DNA of 64,000 nucleotides from Numida meleagris (Eukaryota > Chordata > Aves > Galliformes > Numididae), in assembly GCF_002078875.1 (NCBI RefSeq), contig NC_034412.1, forward strand, positions 82,849,575-82,913,574, in the 5' to 3' direction. The notes beneath the pieces were generated by a model, which worked only from the letters and a program-made list of their open reading frames with translations, did no database searches and had not been told where the DNA came from. A program made the position numbers and the translations under genes. Shown piece after piece: positions 1 through 12,049 of this stretch (positions are counted from its first letter, which is position 1; the number at the start of each line of letters is the position of its first letter).

Positions 1-75
1 GCCGTTAACTACTTCTTATTTTCCATATATGGATTTTGATCAAATGATATGTGACTTCTGCAGTATTAATAATAA

Positions 76-293
76 TCATAGATTCATGGAATCACAGAAT
101 CCTTAGAGTTGGAAGGGACCGCTGAAGGCCATCTAGTCCAACTCCTCTGCAATGAGCACCACAGCTAGATCAGGTTGCCCAGAGCCTTATCCAGCCTCAC
201 CTGGAAAGTCTCCAGAGATGAGGCATCAACCACATCACTGGGCAGCCTGTTCCAGTACCTCACCATCCTCCTTGTAAAAGATTTTTTCTTATT
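76..293 (-). repeat. CR1 LINE fragment, 3' end, minus orientation
   Basis: The reverse-complemented CR1 tail is clear: ATAGATTCATGGAATCACAG, then a TTGGAAGGGACC box and CATCTAGTCCAACTCC, followed by a stretch matching 'ggttgcccagagcc' and 'ggcagcctgttccagtacctcaccatcctc'. CR1 is the dominant non-LTR retrotransposon of birds, and most copies are 5'-truncated like this one. The inner boundary is approximate. A 98-codon frame starting at 175 is partly derived from it and is not a gene. Confidence 0.92.
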
Positions 294-1879
294 TTCTTTG
301 CATTATGTGTATTGTAATGAGTCCAGTAGCCATGAAACACAGTGCCAGCATTTCATTGATGGCCCCCTAATTTCTTACTACTTCACGTTTTCTAGCTTAC
401 ATAGTTTCTGGCTAGTGTTCCTAGTGCTACGTAAAAGGCAACTGTCATTCTTCTCAGCAACATTAGTTTGATGTCAGATGTGACTTAGGCTTTGAGGTTG
501 ATGGGATGATAAGTAGCCCACCGTTTCCCCCTGTGGGAGATAATGTCTGCAGTGAAGCTGCCTTTTTACGTTCGAAGGTCTTGTCCAGTTGAAAGAGCAC
601 TGTGTACAAATGGGAATTTAGGTACACAGTTACCTTTTGCCCCAGAAAGTACGGGGAACGATGGGGGAGTTGTGACACAATATATATGTAGATTTTTATT
701 CAATCATGCCTATTACAGTGAGAGTTTAAGCAATTTTAAAAATGCACACAGCTTTAGCTTGGCATGCTTTTCTCTTTTATTAGTTTCTTTCCCCACACAA
801 ATCAGCATAAAACCACTAGGATAAACTGGACAAGGATCTTTATTTATACAGTCATAAAGAACTTCTGTATGGTAGGATGACAGCAGATGGAAGTTCTTTA
901 GAAATTCGTTTCTGAAGAGCTTTTTAAGTGTATTCAACAGTAATACAAATTTACCTGTAATTTCAATTCAGTATTTTCTGTCTCTCATTGTACTACGTAC
1001 TCCAGAGAACTGAAAAAATGAACTAAAATATGAAAAGAGGACATACAAATACAGACCAACATAGTGCTGAAAATGTGATGGGAGGGATTCTTAAAATTTT
1101 CTAGTCTATGTTGTGAAAATACTCTTTTTCAATTGTGCTACTTGATGCATAGGCATCATGTTTGCAGAGACATAGTTTTGCCCAAGGAAATACAGAATTT
1201 ATCGTGGTATCACTGATAGACCTTTAACTGCAATTACCTTTGCACTTTATGATGACACCAGTGACCACCTCTGTTATGGGTGTAAGCTCTCCATGCACTG
1301 AGCTATTGTACAAAATTTGAAGGGTGATGGAGGGAAGAGAGTGGGGGGACAAGGCAGTACAATGCTTCATGACTGGCTTAAGGGATATTAAATCGACCTT
1401 AAATCCTTGCCAACCAGCTAGATGGATAGTGCACTGTTTCTGAAATTTGCAAGTCAAAGGGAGACAAGCCTAAATTCTTTCCGCTATGAAACCCCCACAG
1501 TCCTCTGCCTTTCAGGCAGAAGCAAAAAGGAATGGAAAATTCCAAACTAACGAGCGCTTCATTTCTTTTCTGCAGCGCTGTGCTTAGAAAAATTGCACTC
1601 TTTTTTTTTTTTTTCTAAGGCAAAGAAGTAAAATTAAAGTTGTATGACTGTTATAAATATTACATGTTCAGGGTATCAAGAGTACCTGGAGTTCTCTGGT
1701 TTCTGAGGGTGTTTTTGAATTAACCCTTTTGTAGATATCACGATTTTGGAGAAAGGGTAACATTCATGCTTAGTCAGATCTTACACAGTTTGCTAAGGAG
1801 AAAGTACCCTGCATTAAACATGCACTCATAAGAGTAATAATTTTTGACATTTGTATTTACACTTATTTCTATAGATCAT

Positions 1880-1999
1880 ATCTGTTTTGTAGAACTGGAC
1901 TGTAGGGCACTGAGAGAAATAATGACTTGGCCAAGTTTACCTAACAAGTTAGAGGCAAAGGCAGAAACAGAACCCAATGTCTTTAGTCCAGATGCTTTG
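1880..1999 (-). repeat. MIR-like ancient SINE relic, minus orientation
   Basis: Read in this strand, 'gacttggccaagtttaccta' then 'gcagaaacagaacccaatgt', 'ctttagtccagatgcttt' follows the order of the reverse-complemented MIR core and tRNA-related part ('gacttgcccaaggtcacaca', 'gaacccaggtct', 'gactccaaagcc'). By eye, identity is around 60%. Such relics predate the mammal-bird split. Confidence 0.6.
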
Positions 2000-3734
2000 T
2001 AATTCCTTTTACTGAATATTAGAGATCAGGCTATGCAGAAGTTGGTTCCACGTTAAATACGTATGTATTCAGCAGCAGAAGGATTTAGGATATGGTAAAC
2101 TTATACTGAAATTCTCAAAGGCTCAGACAAGCATGCTGTCCTATTTTATTGACGTGGTTCGGAAGAGCTTTGGACTGGTCCTTTGGGAGAACACAGTAGG
2201 CTGTAGCAGCCAAATTTCTTGGCTGAGACATCCTACATCTGAAGGACCCATACAAGCAGGAACAGAGGATGCTCAATAGGAGGCTGTCCTGCTGATGCAG
2301 ACACAAGCCCATGAGACTCACCTCATTGTGAACTTCTCCTTGGCTGAGCACTGCTTTTGCAGGTGATGAGATGCTCCCAGATAGCTTTCTACGTGGCTGA
2401 AAATGGTATCTAGCTTTCTGCTGAGTCTTGTATAAGTGGTAGAGAGACTCATTATGCTCTCATTTCACATACTCACAATATATTCCTACATAAAATTTAT
2501 CTGCAGTTTAACCAATACTGTCTGGATTGCAGTGCTAAAGAATAACTTCCATCATAAGCCAAAGTGAAGAAGAGTACTGCCCAATTTGCGGTATAACCTC
2601 TCATACTATTGTGGATCATTTTTAAAGCTGTGTTACTTACGCTTCTCCTTTGACTCCAGTGAATTTACTCATTGGATCCAACTGTTTTACGCTGTCATCA
2701 TGATACCCATCACACAGCTTAGCATCTTTCTGCCTGCCTCCAGTCTTCATTTTGCAGTCTGTTGTGGCCAGCGGTAACAATATCCTTTCATTTTCTCCAT
2801 AATCTTTAGCTGTCTTTGGGCTGGTTGATGTTCCCATAATTTAGGTAAATGCTACCCTATTTAAATAAATAACCACGTTAAATAGGTTGTCAGATAATAA
2901 CAAAGACAATGTATATTATTGTTCTTTGTATTATATTTTTGGAGTGGATATTTTCTATGTACAGCATTATAAGACTATTTTATTGGAAACGAATACCAAC
3001 TCTTAAATTCACCATTCTGTCTTCAGTGCAGAAGGAATCAGTGATCTTTGAGGAAATGTACCATTTTGGATAAGCATCAGTAACTTTACCAATTATTTAT
3101 AGGCAAGAAAAACAATTAGAAACGATTTTAGATTTCATATTTAATTCCTGTGGCATTTTGTAAGCATTCCCCAACATGTATATTTCTTTAAAGCTATTTG
3201 CTTGAAAGCTATTTTTACCTCTGACCACTATCTGATGAGAAATTCACATGTGCTAAGTACACCCATGGTAATAATCTTATTTTCAGTCCCACACTAAAGA
3301 TGCTGATGGCCTGAAAGGGATTTGAGTCCTCAGTGTAGCTTCTCTGCCATTATTTTTCCAGTGGATTTCAGGAGAAAGAAATGTTTAGAATATTATGCAA
3401 CAAGTATTACTATAGTGTTGTTTACCAACCATTTTGTCAGTGTAACAGTAATCTAGCAAAAACAGTAGTGGTATATGTAATAATAACAATGTTTGTCTGA
3501 CAAAGGACTTCTAGAAAATAGGTGATTAGAGAAAAAGGCTGGAATAAATTAATTGATTGACCCTCCTACATACAGTCAGTGCCAGGTGTGAGCCTTACAA
3601 TTTTACCTATATGATAAATTTGGGGCAGAAGGGAGTGTTGTAAAATTGTGGAGCTGTTCAACCAAATGTCAGTTTGATTTTCAGGTCTCTGGGCTAGCTC
3701 TTGCAATACAGCCTGTGGCAATCCTCTAATCAGT

Positions 3735-3845
3735 GTGTGTACATAGTTATTAGCTTGAAGAGTATTGCTAAATCACATCAGGAAGAGCTGGAGTTGAATC
3801 CAGGTATCTGCTAGAACGGACTTAAATGCCACTTTCCACTGATTA
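3735..3845 (-). repeat. MIR-like ancient SINE relic, minus orientation
   Basis: 'aatcacatcaggaagagctg', 'gagttgaatccaggtatctg' and 'atgccactttccactga' parallel the reverse complement of the MIR A-box/B-box half ('agccaggattcgaacccagg...gctctttccactac'). It is short and diverged, so the call is tentative. Confidence 0.5.
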
Positions 3846-6649
3846 TTTTGGCATGCATGGGCCAAATGAGATATGCCTGTATGGTTGCGTGTCACGTTTT
3901 GGTGGCAAGACCACAGCTTGGTTAGAACTCGTCTCATTTCTGTGTTAGTCCTTCAGCTGAAGAAGTTTTTTGTTCTTGCTTCTGATTTAGCTCAGGAAAC
4001 GGCGCACAGGGCTTGGGTACAGCAGTGCTAATAGGTTCTGCTGAGCCCTCTGTTATAGTGCCCTGCAGGAAGAAGGATCAGGTGCTTTGTTGTCTTGCAA
4101 GTACTTATGTAGCCTACTAGCAGCAATGTTTGCATTTTGTCTGTCTCTACCTAAATGGCCCACGTAGAAGACAGCAGCATCCTGGGTGTCCGCTGACCAT
4201 TTCTGTGAGCTGAAATGAATGAAAGCTGCAGTGAGATTCTGAAGGCTGCTGATGCAAACCTTTCAGATTATTAATGAATGGGGAAAAAAAAAAACACCAA
4301 AAAAACCCAAAACCCAAACTAACAAGATACAGGAATCTGGGTACAACTGCTGAAAAAACTGTTGGAGGGAATCAACATGGATGCCACTCCAACAGGGGTT
4401 TTAATTCTCCATTCTTTCTGGTTAAGGCAGCCTGTCAAAGTGGGAGTATTTTTGAGACTGAGAGAAATAGGGAAGATCTGGGCCAGTGTCTAAAGGGAAT
4501 ACAGGACACAGCCTTTGTGAGCTCCAAAAAATTAGAAATTACTTTTCAAGAAAACAGGTTCACTGTCAAATGTTTAACCAGCATGATCTGTACTAACTGC
4601 TTGTAAATGATAAATCCATCTCCAAAATAGCACAAACATTAAAGAACATAATATTTTTCCTTTTGTCACTTCAGTTCAAATATTTTGGTCTGTTTCAGTC
4701 TTTAAGGTTTTCTTCAGTAACCACTAAGTCCATAGTGATTTTCTTTATATCACATGAAAACTGATTCCTTTTCCAGGACTTGATATTTAAGAAAGTCATC
4801 AACTATCATTAGACATTCGGTGAAATGATCATCTAATGTATTATGGGAGACCACATTCTTCTGGGCACTGTAAATGGGGCACAGAGATGTTCTCACCCAC
4901 AGGCCACCACTTCTGACTCCCAGGAAACAAAGGCTAATAACGTCACAAAGAGCAGGAATTTTACTTGAAATCTGAAATGGCAAAACTGTTCTTGCTGCAT
5001 ACAAATCAGAAGTAAGTGGGGAAAATTAAAAAGCAAAACACTGTTCAGGACTTAAACTCTAATTTAATTTAGTTTAATTTAATTTTAAGTTTGAGCTCAG
5101 ACCAAAGCATTTGTAACATTGAGGCTGGCATATTTGCTTTAGTATAATACCTATAGGATCTTTTTCTCCATGATTGATTTTGAGATCTGTGAGCAGTTCC
5201 CACACCTAACCTCTGAGTGTCTCCATATTTGCATGTTTATTTGTGGAAGCAGATGATGCGTCTTCTTGAAAATGTGAGTGAACCTAGCTTGGTATTTGCA
5301 GATTTCCATCCATCAAAGCCATGCCAACAACAGTGGAAGTTACATAATAGAGTCCCCTATCTGAATATTTAGTGCTGAAGCTAAGTAATAATTTCAGTTA
5401 TAAATTAAAAAAAAAAACTATTTTATTTAATTACTATGTCAGAAGATGCAGATACATTAAAGAGTCTTTCTGATAACATTCTGAATAAATGCATAATGTT
5501 AGTTAGCAGATAAACATTTTCTTTCTTCTACCACCAAACTGACAGAAGACTCCAATGCAAATGTATTCTCATAATTTGAAAACATATTCCGTCAACATAT
5601 ATTGGACTTAGGTGAAGAAGTGAGACATACGGTAGCTGTCTTCTGGTATTTTATAATCAGGTGATGTTCAGCTACATGGAAAATCTAGGAACATGGCAAA
5701 GAACTGCAAAGAATTCTGCATTACAGAATGCAAGTACAACTTGTTTAGAAAATCCTACTTACTTTTATATAAGTTAGGTGAAAACAAAGCCATTTGTATT
5801 TAGCTTCTTTGTGGTACACTCCACTAGCTCACATGTAGGTTTCTTACAATTTAGCAGTAACGATAATGTTTAAACATGTATTATTTTAAGAAATTAGTTT
5901 GTAATCTAAACTAATGCCAAGTTTTCTTCACCTTGAAGCTTTAGTAATGTATAAGCGGAATTTGGCTATTTATGTAAATAAATTCAGGTTAGTTGTCTGA
6001 CTTCTGGATGCACAAAAGCTACTTTGTGATGATTCCTGGGGACTAATTTAGCCTCCTAGTGTGAGGAGAACCTTCAGTAAAGATGAGGTTGTGCTACTCA
6101 TTCAACAGCTCAGGGCATGTTCCACATACAGAAATGGCTAAAACACTGGGTTATGTCCAGCATGTGGAAGAAATGCTGGGGATTGTCATCCTTAGTTGAG
6201 GAAAGTGTAAATGTATTTAGTGCCCTCATAACCAAAATATCAGTCAAGTGAATCGTACAGTATTTCAGTTGGTACGCTCATCTGAAGGCCTTCTGGTCCT
6301 TCTTTTGTTTCAAAGCAGAACAGAAGTCAAAGCAGAAGGTATTCTGAAAGGTAGGTCTAGGATCTAGTCAAAGACAAAATAAGTTTTCCATTATTCATTT
6401 TATTTAAAAAAAAAATCGATTTTTGTTTTTCATTACAAAGAAAACAAGCGGTAGTTCTTCCAGAAAATGAAGTAGTTAGTCTTGAGAGTAAGCATGGATT
6501 TCTGGATCCCATGACACACTCTGGATTATCTCAGTCTTTGCGCCATGAATTCCCATCACTTTGTACGTATAATTTGGTAGACTAGTGATATGATTAACAT
6601 TTCAGCTTTGTATACATTCTAAAAGATCTAGGAGGAAAACAAACTATTC

Positions 6650-6780
6650 CTTCTCATTTTATGGATATATAATCTGAAAGGCTGCATGAGGTTTCTCCAT
6701 GTAGAGACAGGAATGAAGCTGATAGAGCCAGCTTACAAAACAAACTTGTTTCTGCTCAGCTGTCCTGCCCATACATACTA
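6650..6780 (-). repeat. Possible MIR/AmnSINE-like relic, minus orientation
   Basis: 'ctcattttatggatatataa', 'tctgaaaggctgcatgaggt' and 'gagacaggaatgaagctgat' loosely follow the reverse MIR order ('ccattttacagatgaggaaa', 'ctgaggc...gaggttaag'). This is weak, visual similarity only. Confidence 0.3.
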
Positions 6781-9289
6781 ACATGCACGCTTTCTCGTAG
6801 CTACAAATAAAATCTCAGATTTTTGTTTCCTTCACTGCAGTCTAGTAACTGTAACAGCAGATAGTCATTTTTCCAACCAGCTCTTTGTTGACATAGAAGT
6901 TCTACAGCTTGTTGAGGCTTTAGAAGTCCATAGGCAGGTATTGAAAGACCCCATAACAAACAACAAGAGCAAGTTTTTAACAAGACAGCACTGGGCTGGA
7001 AGAGAAATAAAATTGAGTTTACTGATTTGACAGCATGAGCAAACCTCCTGCAGTGAACACTAATGTTTTGTAGTGAAGATTTATCTTAAACTCTCAATGC
7101 TGTTATGTCATACGGCTGAGTAAGAGTACTCAGTCTCTTCTGCCTCGGACAGTGCCAACGTGCTTCTGAAGAACAGAGCTCCAGTTCATTTGGATTTATT
7201 GCCGTCAGCTCTTCCAAAACACTGGGGTGAACCTTCCCGTTCCCTGAGTATTGAAGGAGAATGGAAGCCTGATGTGGACAGTGGGTTTGGACAGCTGAGG
7301 CCTTTTGCCGATGCATCTGAAAAGTCAAAAACTTTTATATCAATCATTTGGAATGGTTTATTACTATTGATAGATACGATCCCCCTCCCTCTTTTCCCTT
7401 CACAAGAAAGAACTTCAGGCTTTGTTGAACCCCTAGAGGATTCATCATATGAAAAACGAGAAAAGCACAGAGAAGAGAAAAAGAACTTAAACAGTGGGGA
7501 AAAAAGCAACTGGAAGTGTTCCCAAAGCAGAATATAAGCACCCCCAAAGTATCACTGAGTTATTCTCATAAAGCAGATAACATCTAAGTTTTGCCACTCT
7601 TCATCCAGTGTTTGTGTGAAAGGGGGCAAGAAAGAGATTCTGATTATACTGGTTATTTTGGTTTGCTTTTTCTTATTGATCATTCCCTGTGGAACATTCA
7701 GAATATTCATTGTCCTTTCTCCATGCGTGCACAACGTGATGGTTCCTTAGTTCTACCTCACTGGAGACATGGGAATGGCATGGAGAGTGTTTCTTTCCCT
7801 CAGTGAACCCGATCTCACCTGGAATCACCTCTCCTTTTCTATCTGTGTCTCTTTGTCTAACTTCTCAGCTGTGTATCTTCATGTGTGGTTTTGAGGCCAG
7901 AAGGCTCTGCCAGGAGAGGAGTATGTCTGCATGGTTTAAAGGAATTATAGCATGGAATGATTTACAGATATTTTCTAAAAGCAGTATTTTATGGCATGCA
8001 GCGCCTTTTTTTTTCTTTCAAAGAACAAGCAAAGTGCTGTAGTAATTACCTTCAGTCAGCATAACCCTCAGCATTCATTGCTGTCACAGAATAGAAAAAT
8101 ATTTCTTCTTTGTATTTCTGGATGCAATGTTTTCCACTTTAAACTACAGTATAAAAGGACGATGATTTTCTTCTCCACCCCCAGAAGAGTGAGAGATGAA
8201 TGTTTAATTAGAGCCAGAATTTGTAATGTTCACAGAACAAATTTTTCCCCATAAGTGTCTGTGCTGATGTGGATACTGTTTGTAGCTCTTCTCCATACAT
8301 CCTTACTATCTGCTAACAACAGAGCCCTGCTGCAGTTGCTGCATAAGCAGTTTTTGCTTTTTTAATAAGGGGAAGGGAAGTCTTGTAGTTCATCCCAGTG
8401 GTGCAGTTTAAGAGAGAAACAAGAAATGAGGCAAACAAGGGCAAAGACAAGATTCTTTTAACTCTATGACTGCTTTAGCCATATTGGTGGATTTACATTG
8501 GTGACAGAAATTTTGGCAGAATGTACCTCGTACATCTCACTACTCCTCACCACCCAAAGACATCAAATGGATGCTGTCAAGTGACTATTACTGGCCATTT
8601 TTTTTCTCGCATTAATGGTCATTGCTTGTTATCTATTTGAATGATTAGCTCCCTCAGGTTGCTGCTGGAAGTCAAAAAGGAGGAGGGGAAATCACAAAAT
8701 GTGTCTGAATGGGATCAGCCCTGCAAGGCTACAGGAAGGGAAAACCTACTGAAGCAAAAAAGTAAAACTGGTGTGGGGGAAAGTGAGGAGGGTGAAGAAC
8801 AGGATCCCAAATGCCTCCTTCTTTAAATCATCTGTAGAAATCAGCAATTTGTTTCTGTAACTTTTGCTCACAGAAAGCAATTATAACTTAAATCATCCCA
8901 TTGTTTGTGAAGGAGCTCTTTGCTGCTGCTTGTGCATGAAGTGTTTTCCCAGGTTCTCCTGAAGCTTTCAGGATGGGGTGGGACCGCATAGGGCTGGGTT
9001 TTAAGGAAGACTCACCAGGCAGATGCTGCACTGACCTGCACACTGTGCACCTTAATAGCCCATTTAATTGCTTTTCTCTGATTCCAGTGAAATGGCTTAC
9101 GGAAAAGCAGTGCAATGTTGCCAGGCATAAAATCCAAAGCTCACAAAAGGGTAGGGTACAGGGGATGTTCACGTTAATTTGCTAATTCCAGTAAAGATGT
9201 AATACTGGGAGAGTAGTTTATGTGATCACAAGCATATTGCTGGAGTGGAGCTACTGTAGTATCTCTCACATTTATGGAGCAGTAAAATG

Positions 9290-9370
9290 TAGGAATAATA
9301 ATATAAGCTTGAGCTTATATAGCACCTTTCATCACAAAGGATCCAGAGGTGATTTACAAACTTAAACTGT
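9290..9370. repeat. Possible ancient interspersed-repeat relic with a 20-bp inverted repeat
   Basis: 'gcttatatagcacctttcat', 'cacaaaggatccagaggtga' and 'tttacaaactt' resemble a widespread old vertebrate repeat tail (pattern 'tatagcgcctttcat...aaggatctcaaagcactttaca'). I cannot name the family. A perfect inverted repeat, ATATAAGCTTGAGCTTATAT (9-bp arms, 2-base spacer), occupies 9301-9320. Confidence 0.4.
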
Positions 9371-9844
9371 TGTATAGACGACACTTATAAAACAAAACAA
9401 AATTGCTGTTTTCTGAGTAATGGTCTGAAACACTATACATTGCATTACTGTTACTGAAATGATTCAGGCCATTATTGGAGAATAGGTAGGATTTTTTATT
9501 TTTATATACTGAAAACTGGATCACAGTGTCCAGCTCAAGAGTGAGCTGTGAAAGCTGTTTCAGTGTGCCCAGAAAAGCAGCACAACTGAGGAGCAAGAAG
9601 GTCCCTCTTGTCACAGAACCTGTAGAAGCAGCTCGGTGAAAGTAATAGCATCCCCCCCGCCATGGAAAACACCAAGTATCTGGGCTTCTGGCCTAAAGAG
9701 TAGCATGGGCCCTTCAAGATGCTTTTGACTTTTAAATTTCTCTCGAAAGTGCCTGGTGGCCTAATCATTATAGTGGGTAGCAGGGCTGCGGTGTAGGTCC
9801 TTGGGGAAGAGCAGGCTCTGGGTGGTTTCGTAACACCTTTTTCT

Positions 9845-10060
9845 AGGTGTTAGGAAATGGTTCTTCACCAGAGGTGGTTGGACATGGAACAGGCTCCCAG
9901 GGCAGTGGGCGCAGCCGCAAGCTGCCAGAACTCAAGTAGCGTTTGGAATACACTCTCGGACTGGATTTGGGTTTTGGGTGATCCTGTGTTGAGCCAGGAG
10001 TTTGACTCAATGATCCAATGGTCCCTTCCAACTTGGGATATTCTGTGATTCTAGTATTCT
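9845..10060 (+). repeat. CR1 LINE fragment, 3' end, plus orientation
   Basis: It carries the landmarks of the CR1 3' region: 'ttcaccagaggtggttggac', 'ggaacaggctcccagggcag', 'caatgatccaatggtccctt', then 'ccaacttgggatattctgtg' followed by 'attctagtattctat', the degenerate 8-bp terminal repeats. The 5' edge is marked by a small hairpin (9831-9852) and is uncertain. Confidence 0.88.
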
Positions 10061-11310
10061 ATAATCTGACACCTGTAGGAACTACTGTATTTTTTTGTCG
10101 CTTGCTAGCCCTCAGACTGTGACAGCTGAAGGGATCTGTGCTGGCCCAGCTAGAGGAGGGCTCCTGCTAACTGGGACAGCAGGCAGGAGCCACAGCCGCA
10201 CCAGCTTACTGGTGTAGATGCACACAGTGACTCATCTGCCCAGAAGTGAAGGCGGTACACTAACATTTTCTGTGCAGACAGAAGTGGGTGATGTGGGTAA
10301 AGCTGAAAATCAGACATCTTAATTTCATACAGTCTGAAAGCAAATGCAGGTGAAGAGGGTCTCAAATGGCTCCTAATCCTGGCCTACTGATGCCCAGGAG
10401 GAGTGCTGACACTTTGTGCAGACCGTACTGCACTGTGCCTGCAAGGGAGTCTGCAGCTTTCCTGCTCAGTTATCACCACACATTAAATGGAGGTTGCTCT
10501 CATCAGCACTTTCAGCAAGAATTGCATCTCACAGTCTGTAGAAATATATGAAATACTCCACTGCAAACCGTTTGCATGAAGTGTTTGGAAATATTTAAGA
10601 GAAGGGCAGAGGAGCTGGTGTTTTTTGTTTCAGCAATAAATAATAGTCCATTTTTATTTTTGTTTTTCTGTTATCCTGACTCATTGCTGAGCCACCTAAT
10701 CCATGCAGTTTGTTTTAATGTAAAAAAAAAAGTTCACAGGTTGTCCCATTGCAATGTATTTTATGTACTTAGGATTGAAGGAATGCATTTAGCTGACTAT
10801 ATGAAGCACTAATAAAGTACATATAGACAAATAAATGCAAAAAGTGCAATTTTTTTTTTAAAGTCAGGTTGATGCTAAACAGAGTCCTGGCAAGTCTCTG
10901 CATGGTTCTGTAGTGATGTGACTCTCATGCAATTTGCTCAGGAAGGTATAAGCCTTAAAACTATATGCTGGAGTCTGAAAACATTTGTGTTTGTCCTGAG
11001 CTTATTCCAGTACAATATGAAGGGTAATTCTTAATGCAACTACAGTAATACAAACTGATCTGCATAATGGGATTTGTAGATTAAAGCCTAATTAGGGTAA
11101 GTAGCTCCTGAAAGCCTCCTCCAAAGTGCAGCTGCTCTCCCAAAAATGATCATAGAGTGACTTTTAACAATCTTTTAACAAACAATTCAGTGTTTGGAAC
11201 TGGGTAGAATAGATATCAAAAACAGCCTTGGTCTTGACATCATCAGTATTTAAATCTTGGTTATTTTAACAACGAGAGTATAGGACCACTGGAGGAGATA
11301 AATGTGGGAG

Positions 11311-11400
11311 TTTTTTTTGTGTTTTTTTGGTGTTTTTTTGTTTTGTTTTGTTTTGGTTTGGTTTGGTTTGTTTTGGTTTGGTTTGTGTTGTTTCTTTATT
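11311..11400 (+). repeat. (TTTTG)n / (TTTGG)n simple repeat
   Basis: The tract contains T-runs separated by single G's, then alternating TTTTG and GGTTT units over 90 bp. The minus-strand frame through it (11266-11526) encodes a Lys/Thr/Pro/Asn low-complexity string and is not a gene. Confidence 0.95.
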
Positions 11401-11814
11401 TTGTGTGAGATAAGGAATTTGCTCAAAAAGATAAAAAAAAGTTAAAACAATCAACTGTATGTAATCCTTCTTTACAAATGCCTGTACAAAACTCAAAGTA
11501 ATATTAATTCTTCCCCAGGAGATCAAGTACTCTGCCCTGAACGGGTTGCTTTTTGAGCCAGCTAGAATAATGGAGACCGTGCTTCTATTCTGTTTTACCT
11601 TAGCTTATAGTCTTCTCTATTCTGTAATTATTATTAATGTTTTATTGAGTTTATTTCTTATAAATGGGTTATGGGCCAACAAGACATAATAGCTCTTTCC
11701 TATTGATCTACTCTAGTAGGACAACCAGTCAAAAACCAAACCGCCCTGCACTCTTAGCCGGCTCTGGGCCCTGTCTCTTACAAAGTTATGGTGAGTGGGG
11801 AAGCTGTGCCATGA

Positions 11815-12049
11815 TGCTGCAGGAAAGGATCAGGTTGGATATCAGGAACAATTTCTTCTCAGGAAGAGTGGTGAGGCATTGGAACAGGCTGCCCAGGGAG
11901 CTGGTGGAGTCACCATCCCTAGAGGTGTTCAAGAAATGTGGAAATATGGCACTGAGGGACATGGTTAGTGGGCATGGTGAGAATAGGCTTGTGGTTGCAC
12001 TAGGTGATCTTAGTGGTCTTTTCCAGCCCTTATGATTTTATGATTCCAC
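11815..12049 (+). repeat. CR1 LINE fragment, 3' end, plus orientation
   Basis: Sequence from 'aggttggatatcaggaacaa' through 'ggcattggaacaggctgccc' and 'gaggtgttcaag' to 'gtggtcttttccagccctta' and 'tgattttatgattccac' is a typical CR1 tail. It explains most of a 123-codon frame starting at 11664, which is not a gene. Confidence 0.92.

Larger units (their letters stand above)
297..9289. other. Intronic stretch, mostly unique AT-rich DNA
   Basis: Apart from the three MIR-like relics listed separately and short T- or A-runs (for example 1601-1614), I see no gene, RNA or clear repeat here. Open frames of 60-125 codons on both strands (for example at 4274-4606 and 7160-7537) overlap one another and have no recognisable domain. 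Confidence 0.7.

Noticed and set aside
9831..9852. Hairpin TAACACCT-TTTTCT-AGGTGTTA considered as a terminator or small RNA
   Set aside because: The stem is only 8 bp, at the edge of a CR1 fragment in a vertebrate intron. There is no downstream context for a terminator and it is too short for a microRNA precursor.
11664..12035. 123-codon plus-strand frame
   Set aside because: Most of it is the CR1 3' untranslated tail, which is not coding.
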